This document shows, piece by piece, positions 49,636 through 57,793 of a stretch of 64,000 bases of DNA. This DNA comes from Burkholderia sp. Ax-1719 (GTDB lineage Bacteria; Pseudomonadota; Gammaproteobacteria; Burkholderiales; Burkholderiaceae), in contig NZ_VWWJ01000028.1 of NCBI RefSeq assembly GCF_011753055.1, positions 1 to 64,000 on the forward strand, given 5' to 3'. The notes under the pieces were generated by a model that was not told where the DNA came from, searched no databases, and saw only the letters and a program-made list of their open reading frames with translations. The position numbers and the translations under genes were made by a program. Every line of letters begins with the position of its first letter. Within the stretch, counting starts at the first letter, position 1.

Positions 49636-50097
49636 TCACGTTGGCCAGACGAAGGCTTCGTGTTCGTGCGTCGTCTTGCCGACATCGACGCTACGCTTGA
49701 CGGTCTTGCCGTCGTGGCTCGCGCTCACTACGTAATGGCCGCGAGGCAGCGTGACGAGCATGAATGGGCCATGCGTCTGCGTGGAGAGCAGCGTCTGGCC
49801 GTGTGCGTCGGAGATGGTCACGGGTACATCGGCGAGATATTCGTTGCCGCCCGCCGACTGGCGAGCGAATTCTAGCGAGAGAGGATAGTGCGCCGTAGCG
49901 GCTTTGAACGCCGCCGACTGATCGCTGCCGATGCCACCCGAGACGTAGGCAATATCGCCCGCATGCTGCACGGGCGGCAGGCCGTTCGCGACGTTATTCA
50001 TGGTCGCGGCGAACGCGCATTGGGCGCCGAGTGCAAGCGTGAGCGTGGCAGCCAGCGAAAGCGCAGCGGTCTTGTATTGAACTGAGCGTGCATTCAT
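49636..50097 (-). CDS. small exported protein, carboxypeptidase-regulatory-like fold
   Basis: A 153-residue protein with a signal peptide (AALSLAATLTLALGAQCAFA, cleavage near residue 30) and a beta-rich domain: SLEFARQSAGGNEYLADVPV, TISDAHGQTLLSTQTHGPFM and LPRGHYVVSASHDGKTVKR resemble carboxypeptidase-regulatory-like folds. It ends in a His-rich piece (THEHEAF). GGAGG lies eight bases before the ATG. A PmrA/QseB-like box about 75-90 bp upstream suggests two-component control. Function unknown. Confidence 0.7.
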   Translation of the reverse strand: MNARSVQYKTAALSLAATLTLALGAQCAFAATMNNVANGLPPVQHAGDIAYVSGGIGSDQSAAFKAATAHYPLSLEFARQSAGGNEYLADVPVTISDAHGQTLLSTQTHGPFMLVTLPRGHYVVSASHDGKTVKRSVDVGKTTHEHEAFVWPT

Positions 50098-50168
50098 TTT
50101 TCACCTCCATCGATTCGTCGATCAGACCCGGTCTGCTGCACCGGACGAACCTAGCGTAGGTTTCAAGC

Positions 50169-50186
50169 CTTAAATGCCGCTTAAAA
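50169..50186 (-). promoter_or_regulatory. PmrA/QseB-like box upstream of the exported protein gene
   Basis: Read on the minus strand the site is TTTAAG-CGGCA-TTTAAG, two identical hexamers at 11-bp period, matching the published PmrA form YTTAAK-N5-YTTAAK. It lies about 72-89 bp upstream of the start codon, with TACGCT 10 bases downstream as a possible -10. The assignment to a specific regulator is inference. Confidence 0.55.
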
Positions 50187-50208
50187 GTGCTGTGAAGAAA
50201 TATTTCAA

Positions 50209-50236
50209 GCCGTTGCCCGCACGAGCGGGCAACGGC
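50209..50236 (-). terminator. hairpin terminator of the lut-lldP operon
   Basis: GCCGTTGCCCGC (50209-50220) pairs perfectly over 12 bp with 50225-50236 around ACGA, 32 bases after the lldP stop. Confidence 0.65.
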
Positions 50237-50268
50237 CTTTCAATGTCAATACAAAGGCACTTTATTGC

Positions 50269-51975
50269 TTACTGCGGAATCATCCCCGTGAGCACATAAG
50301 CCTGAATCAACGTGATGACGCCGACGATGGCCGCGAAAAAGAGGCTATGGCGCAGCGTGAAGCGGAACAGCGACGCTTCCTTGCCGACCAGTCCCGTCGC
50401 TGCGCAGGCAACTGCGATCGATTGCGGCGAGATCATCTTGCCACTCACGCCGCCCGAGGTGTTGGCCGCTACGAGTAGCGTGTCCGACACACCGATCTGA
50501 TGCGCCGTCGTGTGTTGAAGCGAGCAGAACAACGCATTCGATGAGGTATCCGAACCAGTCAGGAATACGCCGAGCCAGCCGAGCAAGGGCGAGAACAGCG
50601 GAAACGCGGTGCCGGTGCCGGCGAGCGCCAGCGCGAGCGTCGAAGACATGCCCGAGTAGTTCGCGACGAAGGCAAACGCCAGCACCAGGCCGATCGACAG
50701 CACCGGGCGGCGCAGTTCATTGAGGGTTTCGAAGAACGCGGCCACGGCGGCGCGCGGCTTCATTTTGAGGATCAGCACGGAGACGATGGCGGTCAGCATG
50801 ATCGCGGTGCCAACGGCCGAAAGCCAGTCGATCTTGAACACGGCATCGTAGGGTTTGGCGCTGGCAACGATGGGGGCGGTGCGCACCACCAGTTGATCGA
50901 GACCGGGCACGTGGAAACTCAGCACGGTGCCCGCGAGCGGTCCTTTCGCAGCGAACAGCGCCTTGAACGGTTTCACGCTCCAGACCGTGACGATAGCGGT
51001 CAGCAGGATGAACGGCGACCACGCGCGCACGGTTTGCGCGACGCTGAACGGCGAGGCCTGACGGCCCGCGGGTGCTGCATTCGAGCCGCCTCCGAAGCCG
51101 CCGAGCGCTGCTGCGCCGCCGCTCACGCGCACGTTGGCGGTAGCGTTCTGCGTGGCGCGACGCGGCGACCACACCTTGAGGAACGCAGCGAGCGCGACGA
51201 GGCTCACGAGCGCCGAGGTAATGTCCGGCAGTTCCGGCCCGATGTGATTCGAGGTGAAATACTGTGTGACCGCGAAGCTGCCGCCCGCGACGAGCGCAGC
51301 GGGCCACGTTTCCTTGAGGCCGCGTTTGCCATCCATGATGAAGACGAGCCAGAACGGCACGAACAACGACAGCAGCGGCAACTGACGGCCCGCCATCGCG
51401 CCGATCAGGAACGGATCGATGCCCGTTACCTGGCCCGCAACGATGATCGGAATGCCCATTGCGCCGAAAGCCACGGGCGCGGTATTGGCGATCAGACACA
51501 GGCCCGCTGCGTAGAGCGGCTCGAAGCCGAGGCCGACCAGCAGCGCCGAGGTAATCGCCACTGGCGCGCCGAAGCCTGCCGCACCCTCAAGAAACGCGCC
51601 GAACGAGAAGCCGATCAACAGCAGTTGCAGACGCTGATCGTCGGTGATCGACAGGACCGAGGCGCGAATGACCTCGAATTGCCCGGTTTTCACGACGATC
51701 TTGTAGAGGAACACGGCTGTGACGATGATCCACGCGATCGGCCAGAGACCGTAGGCAAAGCCAAATCCTGCCGAAACGAGCGCCTGGCGCACCGGCATGC
51801 CGTATTCGAACACGGCCACGCCCAGCGCGAGCACGAGCGTGATGGCGGCTGCCACGTGGCCTTTGAGGCGCAGCCCTGCGAGGGCGACGAAGAAGAACAG
51901 AATGGGTACAGCCGCGACGAGCGCGGATAGCCAGAGACTGCCAAGCGGGGTATAGGTTTGAAGCCAAGGTTGCAC
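50269..51975 (-). CDS. lldP: L-lactate permease
   Basis: A 568-residue transporter with about 13 membrane helices. It begins VQPWLQTYTPLGSLWLSALV and has GFSFGAFLEGAAGFGAPVAI, NTAPVAFGAMGIPIIVAG and NTSGGVSGKMISPQSIAVA, all hallmarks of LldP. A GTG at 51975 with GGAGGA seven bases before it is the start, not the longer upstream frame. It imports lactate with protons and is the last gene of the lutACB-lldP unit. Confidence 0.95.
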   Translation of the reverse strand: MQPWLQTYTPLGSLWLSALVAAVPILFFFVALAGLRLKGHVAAAITLVLALGVAVFEYGMPVRQALVSAGFGFAYGLWPIAWIIVTAVFLYKIVVKTGQFEVIRASVLSITDDQRLQLLLIGFSFGAFLEGAAGFGAPVAITSALLVGLGFEPLYAAGLCLIANTAPVAFGAMGIPIIVAGQVTGIDPFLIGAMAGRQLPLLSLFVPFWLVFIMDGKRGLKETWPAALVAGGSFAVTQYFTSNHIGPELPDITSALVSLVALAAFLKVWSPRRATQNATANVRVSGGAAALGGFGGGSNAAPAGRQASPFSVAQTVRAWSPFILLTAIVTVWSVKPFKALFAAKGPLAGTVLSFHVPGLDQLVVRTAPIVASAKPYDAVFKIDWLSAVGTAIMLTAIVSVLILKMKPRAAVAAFFETLNELRRPVLSIGLVLAFAFVANYSGMSSTLALALAGTGTAFPLFSPLLGWLGVFLTGSDTSSNALFCSLQHTTAHQIGVSDTLLVAANTSGGVSGKMISPQSIAVACAATGLVGKEASLFRFTLRHSLFFAAIVGVITLIQAYVLTGMIPQ

Positions 51976-52063
51976 TACGGTCTCCTCCGATGATGCGGGT
52001 CTAGATGGTGAAGTCTTCAGGTACGCCTTGGAATATAGTTCGCATACCTGAAGATTGGCCTTG

Positions 52064-53548
52064 CTATTGCGGCTGGTCGCGTTCGCGCAGCAGATCGTGC
52101 AGGCTGCGCGGCGCGGGCTTGAGCGGCGTGCGATGCTGGGTCCAGCCCATCTGCTGCGAGGGCGCAAGTGCGCGCAGGCGCGTCGCAGCCCAGCGCAAAG
52201 CGCGATACGCGCGCGGGTGCGCGAATGCGCCGCTCCAGAAGCGCCAGATGAACTGCTCGCTGCGGCTGTGGTTCGCGCCCTGGCCGCGCAGCGGATGCGC
52301 CACGTCTTCGTCCGGATCGCGATTCGCTTCGGTGCGCAGACGCACCAGCAATTGCGGAATCGGAATGCGCACCGGGCAGACCTCGCCGCATGCGCCGCAC
52401 AGGCTCGATGCGGTGGGCAGATCGGCGGTCGCATCCAGACCCAGCAGATGCGGCGAAATGATCTTGCCGATCGGTCCTGGGTAAGTCGTGCCGTAGGCAT
52501 GGCCACCGATGCGTGTGTACACCGGGCAGTGATTCATGCACGCGCCGCAGCGGATACATTGCAGCGTGGCGCGTAGTTGCTCGTCGGCGTAGGCCTGGCT
52601 GCGGCCATTGTCGAGCAGCACGAGATGCACTTCGCGCGGACCGTCTTTTTCGCCTGCGCGGCGCGGGCTGCTGATGAGGTTGAAATACGTCGTGATCGGC
52701 TGACCGGTGGCCGAACGCGTGAGCAGGCTCGACAGCGGCACGATATGTTCGAGCTTCGCCACCACTTTTTCCATGCCCATGATCGCGATATGCACATCGG
52801 GCACCGTGGTCGAGAGGCGGCCATTGCCTTCGTTTTCCACCAGCCAGAGCGTGCCCGTATCGGCGGCGGCGAAATTCACGCCCGAAAGACCAATCTGCGC
52901 ATCGACGAAGGCGCGGCGCAGCGCGCGGCGGCCCGTCTGGATCAGCGCATCGACGTCTTCTGTATAAGGCGTATCCGGGATGTGCGCCTCGAACAGATGG
53001 GCGATATCGCCCTTCGTTTTATGAATCGCGGGCATCACGATATGCGAGGGCTTTTCGCCTGCGAGCTGCACGATGTACTCGCCCATATCCGATTCGATGC
53101 AATCGATGCCGCGCTCGCCGAGGTAATGATTCAGCTCGATTTCCTCGCTCGCCATCGACTTGCCCTTGATGACGCGCGTGGCCGCGTGGCGCTGGGCGAT
53201 GCCGCGGACAATGCGATTGGCGTCGTCGGCGGTTTCGGCCCAATGGACGTGCACGCCGTTGGCGCGCAGTCGGGTTTCGAGTTGTTCGAGCAGATCGGGC
53301 AGACGCGTCAGCGCGTGCTGGCGCACCGCTTCGCCCAGGTCGCGCAGCGCTTCGAGTTCGTCGGCTTCGGGGAATTGCGCGGCGCGTTTGCCTTGCAGGA
53401 AGTCCATCGCGCCGCGAAAGCTCTGGCGCAACTGCGGATCGTCGAGCGCCGTGCGGGCGCGCTGGCGAAATTCGGCGGTGGGCACGAAATGCAGCGTATT
53501 TTCATCGCTTGGTCGTCCGGCTTGGGCGGCGTGGGCGGTCGTGCTCAT
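52064..53548 (-). CDS. lutB: lactate utilisation iron-sulfur protein LutB
   Basis: A 494-residue protein with an N-terminal LUD domain (VIKGKSMASEEIELNHYLGE, LSGVNFAAADTGTLWLVENE) and two 4Fe-4S motifs, CIRCGACMNHCPVY (about 325) and CGACGEVCPV (about 385). With LutA and LutC it forms the complex oxidising L-lactate to pyruvate. Its start codon overlaps the lutC stop by four bases. Confidence 0.95.
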   Translation of the reverse strand: MSTTAHAAQAGRPSDENTLHFVPTAEFRQRARTALDDPQLRQSFRGAMDFLQGKRAAQFPEADELEALRDLGEAVRQHALTRLPDLLEQLETRLRANGVHVHWAETADDANRIVRGIAQRHAATRVIKGKSMASEEIELNHYLGERGIDCIESDMGEYIVQLAGEKPSHIVMPAIHKTKGDIAHLFEAHIPDTPYTEDVDALIQTGRRALRRAFVDAQIGLSGVNFAAADTGTLWLVENEGNGRLSTTVPDVHIAIMGMEKVVAKLEHIVPLSSLLTRSATGQPITTYFNLISSPRRAGEKDGPREVHLVLLDNGRSQAYADEQLRATLQCIRCGACMNHCPVYTRIGGHAYGTTYPGPIGKIISPHLLGLDATADLPTASSLCGACGEVCPVRIPIPQLLVRLRTEANRDPDEDVAHPLRGQGANHSRSEQFIWRFWSGAFAHPRAYRALRWAATRLRALAPSQQMGWTQHRTPLKPAPRSLHDLLRERDQPQ

Positions 53549-54312
53549 TGCGCGGCTCCGTTCGAATTGGCCTGCAGGGTGGTTTGCGCTTGATCGTCGG
53601 TCAAGACAACGACCCAGAGCGCGCGTGGACCATGCGCGCCGTACGCGGTGGTCTGCTGGATGTCGGAAGTCTTCGAGGGCCCGGAGATCATCACGAGGTT
53701 GGTCGGCATGCCGTCGCGCCAGCGCTCGGCCGCAACGGCGGAGTGCAGATCCGCATGCAGGGTGTTGGCGTGCACGAGCGCGATGTGCAGCGGCGGCACG
53801 AGCGAGACGGTGCGCGGCGCGTTGGCGTCGGGGACGACCACCAGCGTGCCGGTGGCCGCGAGCCCGGAGCGCGCGACTGTAAAGCCCGCGTCGATGGTGT
53901 CAAACAGTTCGGACTTCCAGGTTTCGATCGGCTTTTCATAAGTGCATGTTTCGATGACCGGAGCGTGGGTCCGAAGCGCATCGGCCAGCGAGATGCCTTC
54001 GCTGCACGACGTATCGAGCAGCAGGCGCTCTACGCCCGTTGCCGCGAGCCGTTGCGCGAGGGCTGCAGCCCATGTCTGCGTGCTTGCGCAGACCACATCG
54101 GCGTGTGCGGCTTCGAGCATGCGCTGGAACTGCGCGACGCGCGCTGTTTGGGTCGCGAGCATCGCTGCATCGTGAGCGCGGCGCTGCGCGTAGTGCGCGT
54201 CGATGCGTTGATCGAGCACGCCAACATCTGCCGCAACGGCAGGCGCATTTGCGCGCAGACGGCCCAGCATGCGTGCGCGCGCACCCAGGGTATCGAGTTG
54301 ATCCACGCTCAT
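53545..54312 (-). CDS. lutC: lactate utilisation protein LutC
   Basis: A 255-residue LUD-domain protein: FTVARSGLAATGTLVVVPDA, SLVPPLHIALV and MISGPSKTSDIQQTTAYGAH-GPRALWV, the LutC/LldG C-terminal signature. It overlaps both its neighbours by four bases (ATGA), so lutA, lutC and lutB are translationally coupled. The ATG at 54312 was preferred over upstream codons. Confidence 0.93.
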   Translation of the reverse strand: MSVDQLDTLGARARMLGRLRANAPAVAADVGVLDQRIDAHYAQRRAHDAAMLATQTARVAQFQRMLEAAHADVVCASTQTWAAALAQRLAATGVERLLLDTSCSEGISLADALRTHAPVIETCTYEKPIETWKSELFDTIDAGFTVARSGLAATGTLVVVPDANAPRTVSLVPPLHIALVHANTLHADLHSAVAAERWRDGMPTNLVMISGPSKTSDIQQTTAYGAHGPRALWVVVLTDDQAQTTLQANSNGAAQ

Positions 54313-55121
54313 GCGGCCTCCCCTCCGGTGCGACGCCACAGGAACGAGGCGAGATGTTCGACCGCGAGCGGCGCACCCTTGCGTTCCGCGGCGTGGCCGA
54401 TGTTGAGCAGGCAGCCGCAGTCGGCGGAGACGAGGCGGTTGCAGCCCGTCGCACACGCCGAGGCGATCTTGTCGGCGACCATCGCGCCGGAGATGTCGGG
54501 GTGCTTGAGCGAGAACGTGCCGCCGAAGCCACAGCATTCGGATTCCCGTTCGTGCTCGATGCGCGTCACGCCGGGTAGCGCATCGACGGCTTCGACGCCG
54601 TGCACGCGCGTGCCCATTTCGCGGCGCGCGCCGCAGGAGGTGTGCAGCACCACGCGTTCTTCGGGCTGCTGGCGCGCGGCGTCGCCGTAAGCGCCGTCTA
54701 CGCCCAGATCGATGCCGAGCACGCGCACGAGGAATTCGGTCAACTCGTAGACGCGATCCGCGATCGATGAAGCGCGCGCGGCGTCAGCGGCGTCGCCTTC
54801 ATCGTCGTTGTTGAAGAGAGCCGGCCAGTGGTGCCGCATCATGCCCGCGCACGAGCCGGACGGCACAATTACGGGCCAGGGCTGCTCGAACAGGCCGAGT
54901 TGGGCGCGCGCGACTTCGCGCGCCTGGCGTGGGTTGCCGCTGCTGTAGGCGGGCTGCCCGCAGCAGCTCTGGCCGCGCGGGAAGTGGACCGTGAGGCCTT
55001 CGCGTTCGAGCAGTTTGACAGCGTCCAGCCCCGCCTGGGGCACGAACAGGTCCACGAGGCAGGTCGCGAACAGGTAGACGTCGGTGGGGCGCGGGCCGGT
55101 GGGGTATGTCCGTGGCTTCAT
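54309..55121 (-). CDS. lutA: lactate utilisation protein LutA
   Basis: A 270-residue protein of the CCG type: the first CCG motif is in GQSCCGQPAYSSG, the second in ESECCGFGGTFSLKHPDIS, with a further SADCGCLLNIGH. Such paired cysteine-rich motifs bind a 4Fe-4S-type cluster. It is first in the lactate operon with a leader of about 130 nt from the proposed promoter. The start at 55121 (MKPRTYPTGPRPTDVYLFAT) fits the family. Confidence 0.94.
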   Translation of the reverse strand: MKPRTYPTGPRPTDVYLFATCLVDLFVPQAGLDAVKLLEREGLTVHFPRGQSCCGQPAYSSGNPRQAREVARAQLGLFEQPWPVIVPSGSCAGMMRHHWPALFNNDDEGDAADAARASSIADRVYELTEFLVRVLGIDLGVDGAYGDAARQQPEERVVLHTSCGARREMGTRVHGVEAVDALPGVTRIEHERESECCGFGGTFSLKHPDISGAMVADKIASACATGCNRLVSADCGCLLNIGHAAERKGAPLAVEHLASFLWRRTGGEAA

Positions 55122-55260
55122 GTCTCGCGGGTATCGATGGGTGCGGATCGGCGTGGATCGGCGCATCTTGCAGGCGTCTCGTGGGCATGCGGGCGGCATC
55201 GTCATAACGACAATTGACGACGATGCTGGCGCGCACGCGGCGACGGCGGGTTTGTGGCGC

Positions 55261-55289
55261 ATAATTCCCGCTTCAGGCGGCGGCGACAA
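55261..55289 (-). promoter_or_regulatory. possible promoter of the lactate operon
   Basis: On the minus strand TTGTCG (55284-55289) and AATTAT (55261-55266) are 17 bp apart, each matching four of six consensus bases. The LldR-like operator abuts the -35 element, which suits repression. Confidence 0.4.
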
Positions 55290-55304
55290 ACTGGTTGGAC
55301 CAGT
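55290..55304. promoter_or_regulatory. LldR-type operator
   Basis: ACTGGTTGGACCAGT is a perfect 6-3-6 inverted repeat and agrees with the LldR/PdhR operator form TGGT-n3-ACCA. It lies between the divergent lldR-type gene and the lactate operon, next to the proposed promoter. Confidence 0.75.
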
Positions 55305-55342
55305 GCGCTTTCGCTCATCAGTTGAAGGTTCGGGGACGGGCA

Positions 55343-56167
55343 ATGAGGGACAGGGCTGGCGCGCGTGGGCGCGTCGAAACAGTGATGCGCCGTATGGAAA
55401 CCGCGCTGCTCGACGGCTCCTGGCGCGCGGGCGAGAAACTGCCGTCCGAGCGCACACTCGCACAGGATTACGGCGTCGCGCGCAATACGGTGCGCGAGGC
55501 GATCCAGCGCCTCGCCGCGCGCGGGCTGGTGGCGAGCCGCGCAGGCGCGGGCGTGTTCGTCACGGATCAGCTGCGCACGGGCTTTGCTTCGCCTTGGGGG
55601 CAACTGGTCGCTGATCATCCGGCCTTGCGCGACGATATCCTCGAATTCCGTCGCGTGCTGGAAGGGGCGACTGCCTATTTCGCCGCTCTGCGCGCAAGCG
55701 ACGACGACCTCGTGCGCATCCGCGAGTTGATGGACGAACTGGAGCGCACGCGCGACAGCGACGACAAAGGCGCGGAAGCCGACGCCGATGCGAAGCTCCA
55801 CGAAGTCATCGCGCAGGCCTCGCACAACGCCATGTTTCTGCATCTGCACACAAGCGTGCTGGGCGTGCTGCGCGAGCACATCACGATCAACGGTACGGGG
55901 TTGCGCGAGCAGAACGAGGATGCGTCCGGCCTGTTGCTGTTGCAGCACCGCACGCTTTGCGACGCGATCCTCGCGCGCCGTCCCGAGGAAGCCCGTACGG
56001 CGATGCAGACACATATCGACTTTGTCCGCGCGCGAGTGGGCGAGGAGAGCGGATTGCTCGAAACCGGTCCTACCAGTGAGCGTGCAGTCTGGCCGGGCAG
56101 CCCGAAGGCCATCGCCGCGTCGAAGCCCGCCCAAAAACGCCGCGCGCGCCGCACCAGCAACGATTGA
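55343..56167 (+). CDS. lldR: GntR family (FadR subfamily) lactate-responsive regulator
   Basis: A 274-residue regulator: N-terminal winged helix with GEKLPSERTLAQDYGVARNT and VREAIQRLAARGLV, then the FCD domain (DDILEFRRVLEGATAYFAAL, VIAQASHNAMFLHLH, with His and Asp residues in the metal/ligand positions) and a basic tail KPAQKRRARR. The ATG at 55343 was chosen; an upstream TTG at 55295 would overlap the operator. It is divergent from lutACB-lldP and likely represses it until lactate binds. Confidence 0.92.
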   Translation: MRDRAGARGRVETVMRRMETALLDGSWRAGEKLPSERTLAQDYGVARNTVREAIQRLAARGLVASRAGAGVFVTDQLRTGFASPWGQLVADHPALRDDILEFRRVLEGATAYFAALRASDDDLVRIRELMDELERTRDSDDKGAEADADAKLHEVIAQASHNAMFLHLHTSVLGVLREHITINGTGLREQNEDASGLLLLQHRTLCDAILARRPEEARTAMQTHIDFVRARVGEESGLLETGPTSERAVWPGSPKAIAASKPAQKRRARRTSND

Positions 56168-56262
56168 CCATGCGGCGAAAGTCGGCCAGGCGGCGTGTAG
56201 CGGCCAAAGGCTGCTAAAGTCGGCGCAGTACCGGCAAACACCCACAACAAGGAGGCAAGGCC

Positions 56263-56643
56263 ATGAACCCGCCCACCGCGCGTATCGAATCCCTGAGCGC
56301 CGTGACGCTCACCGTGAGCGACATTGCGCGTTCGGTACGCTTCTACGAAACGCTGGGCTTTGCGCACAAACCCGGTCCGTCGATTGCCGGTTTCGCGTCG
56401 TTCGTGCTGGGCGAGCTGGGGCCGGCCTGCTATCTGAATCTGCTCGAAGGCGAGCACGGCAAGGTCGAGGGCTGGGGCCGCGCGATCTTCTACGTTTCGG
56501 ATGTCGATGTCTTTTATGCGCAGATCCGCGCTGCGGGCATCACGCCCGAGTTCGCGCCGCAGGATGCGCCATGGGCCGAGCGCTATTTCCACGTGCTCGA
56601 TCCCGATGGCCATGAATTGAGCTTTGCGAAGCCGCTGGGCTGA
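56263..56643 (+). CDS. VOC (glyoxalase/bleomycin resistance) family protein
   Basis: A 126-residue protein made of two beta-alpha-beta-beta-beta units: LSAVTLTVSDIARSVRFYET-LGF, and FYVSDVDVFYAQIRAAGITP with YFHVLDPDGHELSFAKPLG. A metal site is possible from His/Glu residues at the end. AAGGAGG lies seven bases before the ATG. Substrate unknown. Confidence 0.85.
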   Translation: MNPPTARIESLSAVTLTVSDIARSVRFYETLGFAHKPGPSIAGFASFVLGELGPACYLNLLEGEHGKVEGWGRAIFYVSDVDVFYAQIRAAGITPEFAPQDAPWAERYFHVLDPDGHELSFAKPLG

Positions 56644-56772
56644 GCCTGTCGGCATTCATGCATTTGAAATATGTGTGACACCCGTAGCGCCGATAGTGGC
56701 GCGTGGCCGTGTCCGTCCGCGTGTGAAGCGCGAGCGTCGCGGGTTGTCATTGATCGAAAGAGGAGAGTCGCC

Positions 56773-57714
56773 ATGAACGAAATGGATCGCGCGGAGTATT
56801 CCGCGCAGGCGGAGCAGGAAGCCGAACGCGAGCGCCGTCGCCGTCTCAACGAAGAACTCATCGACGCCTACGACGAAGAGCTCGAAATGGAAGTCGACGA
56901 CCGCCTTCAGGAAGGCGGTCTGGAGCTTAGCGACGAAGCGCGCGCGCTGCGCAAGGTGTATTTCCGCGAGCTGATCCGCCTGCAGGGCGAACTGGTGAAG
57001 ATGCAGGACTGGATCGTCAGCACGGGTCATCGCCTCGTGGTGATTTTTGAAGGCCGCGATGCGGCGGGCAAGGGCGGCGTCATCAAGCGCATCACGCAGC
57101 GCCTGAACCCGCGCATGTGCCGCGTGGCCGCGCTGCCCGCGCCGAACAACCGCGAACGCACGCAGTGGTATTTCCAGCGCTACGTCCAGCATCTGCCGGC
57201 GGGCGGCGAAATGGTGCTGTTCGACCGTAGCTGGTACAACCGCGCGGGCGTCGAACGCGTGATGAACTTCTGCTCCGACGACGAGTACGAGGAGTTTTTC
57301 CGCTCGGTGCCCGAGTTTGAAAAGATGCTGGTGCGCAGCGGCATCCAGATCGTCAAGTACTGGTTCTCGATCACCGACGACGAGCAGGAAGTGCGCTTCC
57401 AGAGCCGCATCGACGATCCGCTCAAGCAGTGGAAGCTTTCGCCGATGGACCTCGAAAGCCGTCGCCGCTGGGAAGCCTACACGCACGTCAAGGAAGCGAT
57501 GCTGGCGCGCTCGCATATTCCGGAAGCGCCGTGGTGGGTCGTGCAGGGCGTGGATAAAAAGCGGGCGCGCCTGAACTGCATCAGCCATCTGCTGAGCCAG
57601 GTGCCGTACCACGAGATCGAGCATCCGCAGGTGACGCTGCCCGCGCGCGTGCATCATCCGGACTATATTCGCCAGCCGGTGCCGCCGGAGATGTTCGTGC
57701 CCGATCTGTACTGA
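56773..57714 (+). CDS. ppk2: polyphosphate kinase 2
   Basis: A 313-residue single-domain PPK2. Residues about 1-60 are charged and helical; the Walker A is GRDAAGKGGVIKRITQRLNP (about 100), followed by ERTQWYFQRYVQHLPAGGE, the Walker B region VLFDRSWYNRAGVERVMNF, and DDEQEVRFQSRIDDPLKQWK-LSPMDLE. PPK2 transfers phosphate between polyphosphate and nucleotides. GAGGAG lies before the ATG. It faces the PiT phosphate transporter gene across a shared terminator zone, so phosphate storage and uptake genes are neighbours. Confidence 0.95.
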   Translation: MNEMDRAEYSAQAEQEAERERRRRLNEELIDAYDEELEMEVDDRLQEGGLELSDEARALRKVYFRELIRLQGELVKMQDWIVSTGHRLVVIFEGRDAAGKGGVIKRITQRLNPRMCRVAALPAPNNRERTQWYFQRYVQHLPAGGEMVLFDRSWYNRAGVERVMNFCSDDEYEEFFRSVPEFEKMLVRSGIQIVKYWFSITDDEQEVRFQSRIDDPLKQWKLSPMDLESRRRWEAYTHVKEAMLARSHIPEAPWWVVQGVDKKRARLNCISHLLSQVPYHEIEHPQVTLPARVHHPDYIRQPVPPEMFVPDLY

Positions 57715-57735
57715 TCGACACGTTGATGCAATAAG

Positions 57736-57772
57736 AAAAGCCGCGCTTCCATTCAGGAAGCGCGGCTTTTTT
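57736..57772. terminator. terminator between ppk2 and the PiT gene (bidirectional)
   Basis: AAAAGCCGCGCTTCC (57736-57750) pairs perfectly with 57756-57770 around ATTCA, with TTTTTT on the plus strand and a T run on the minus strand. Confidence 0.85.
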
Positions 57773-57793
57773 ACGTGCCGGGGAATCAGATCA

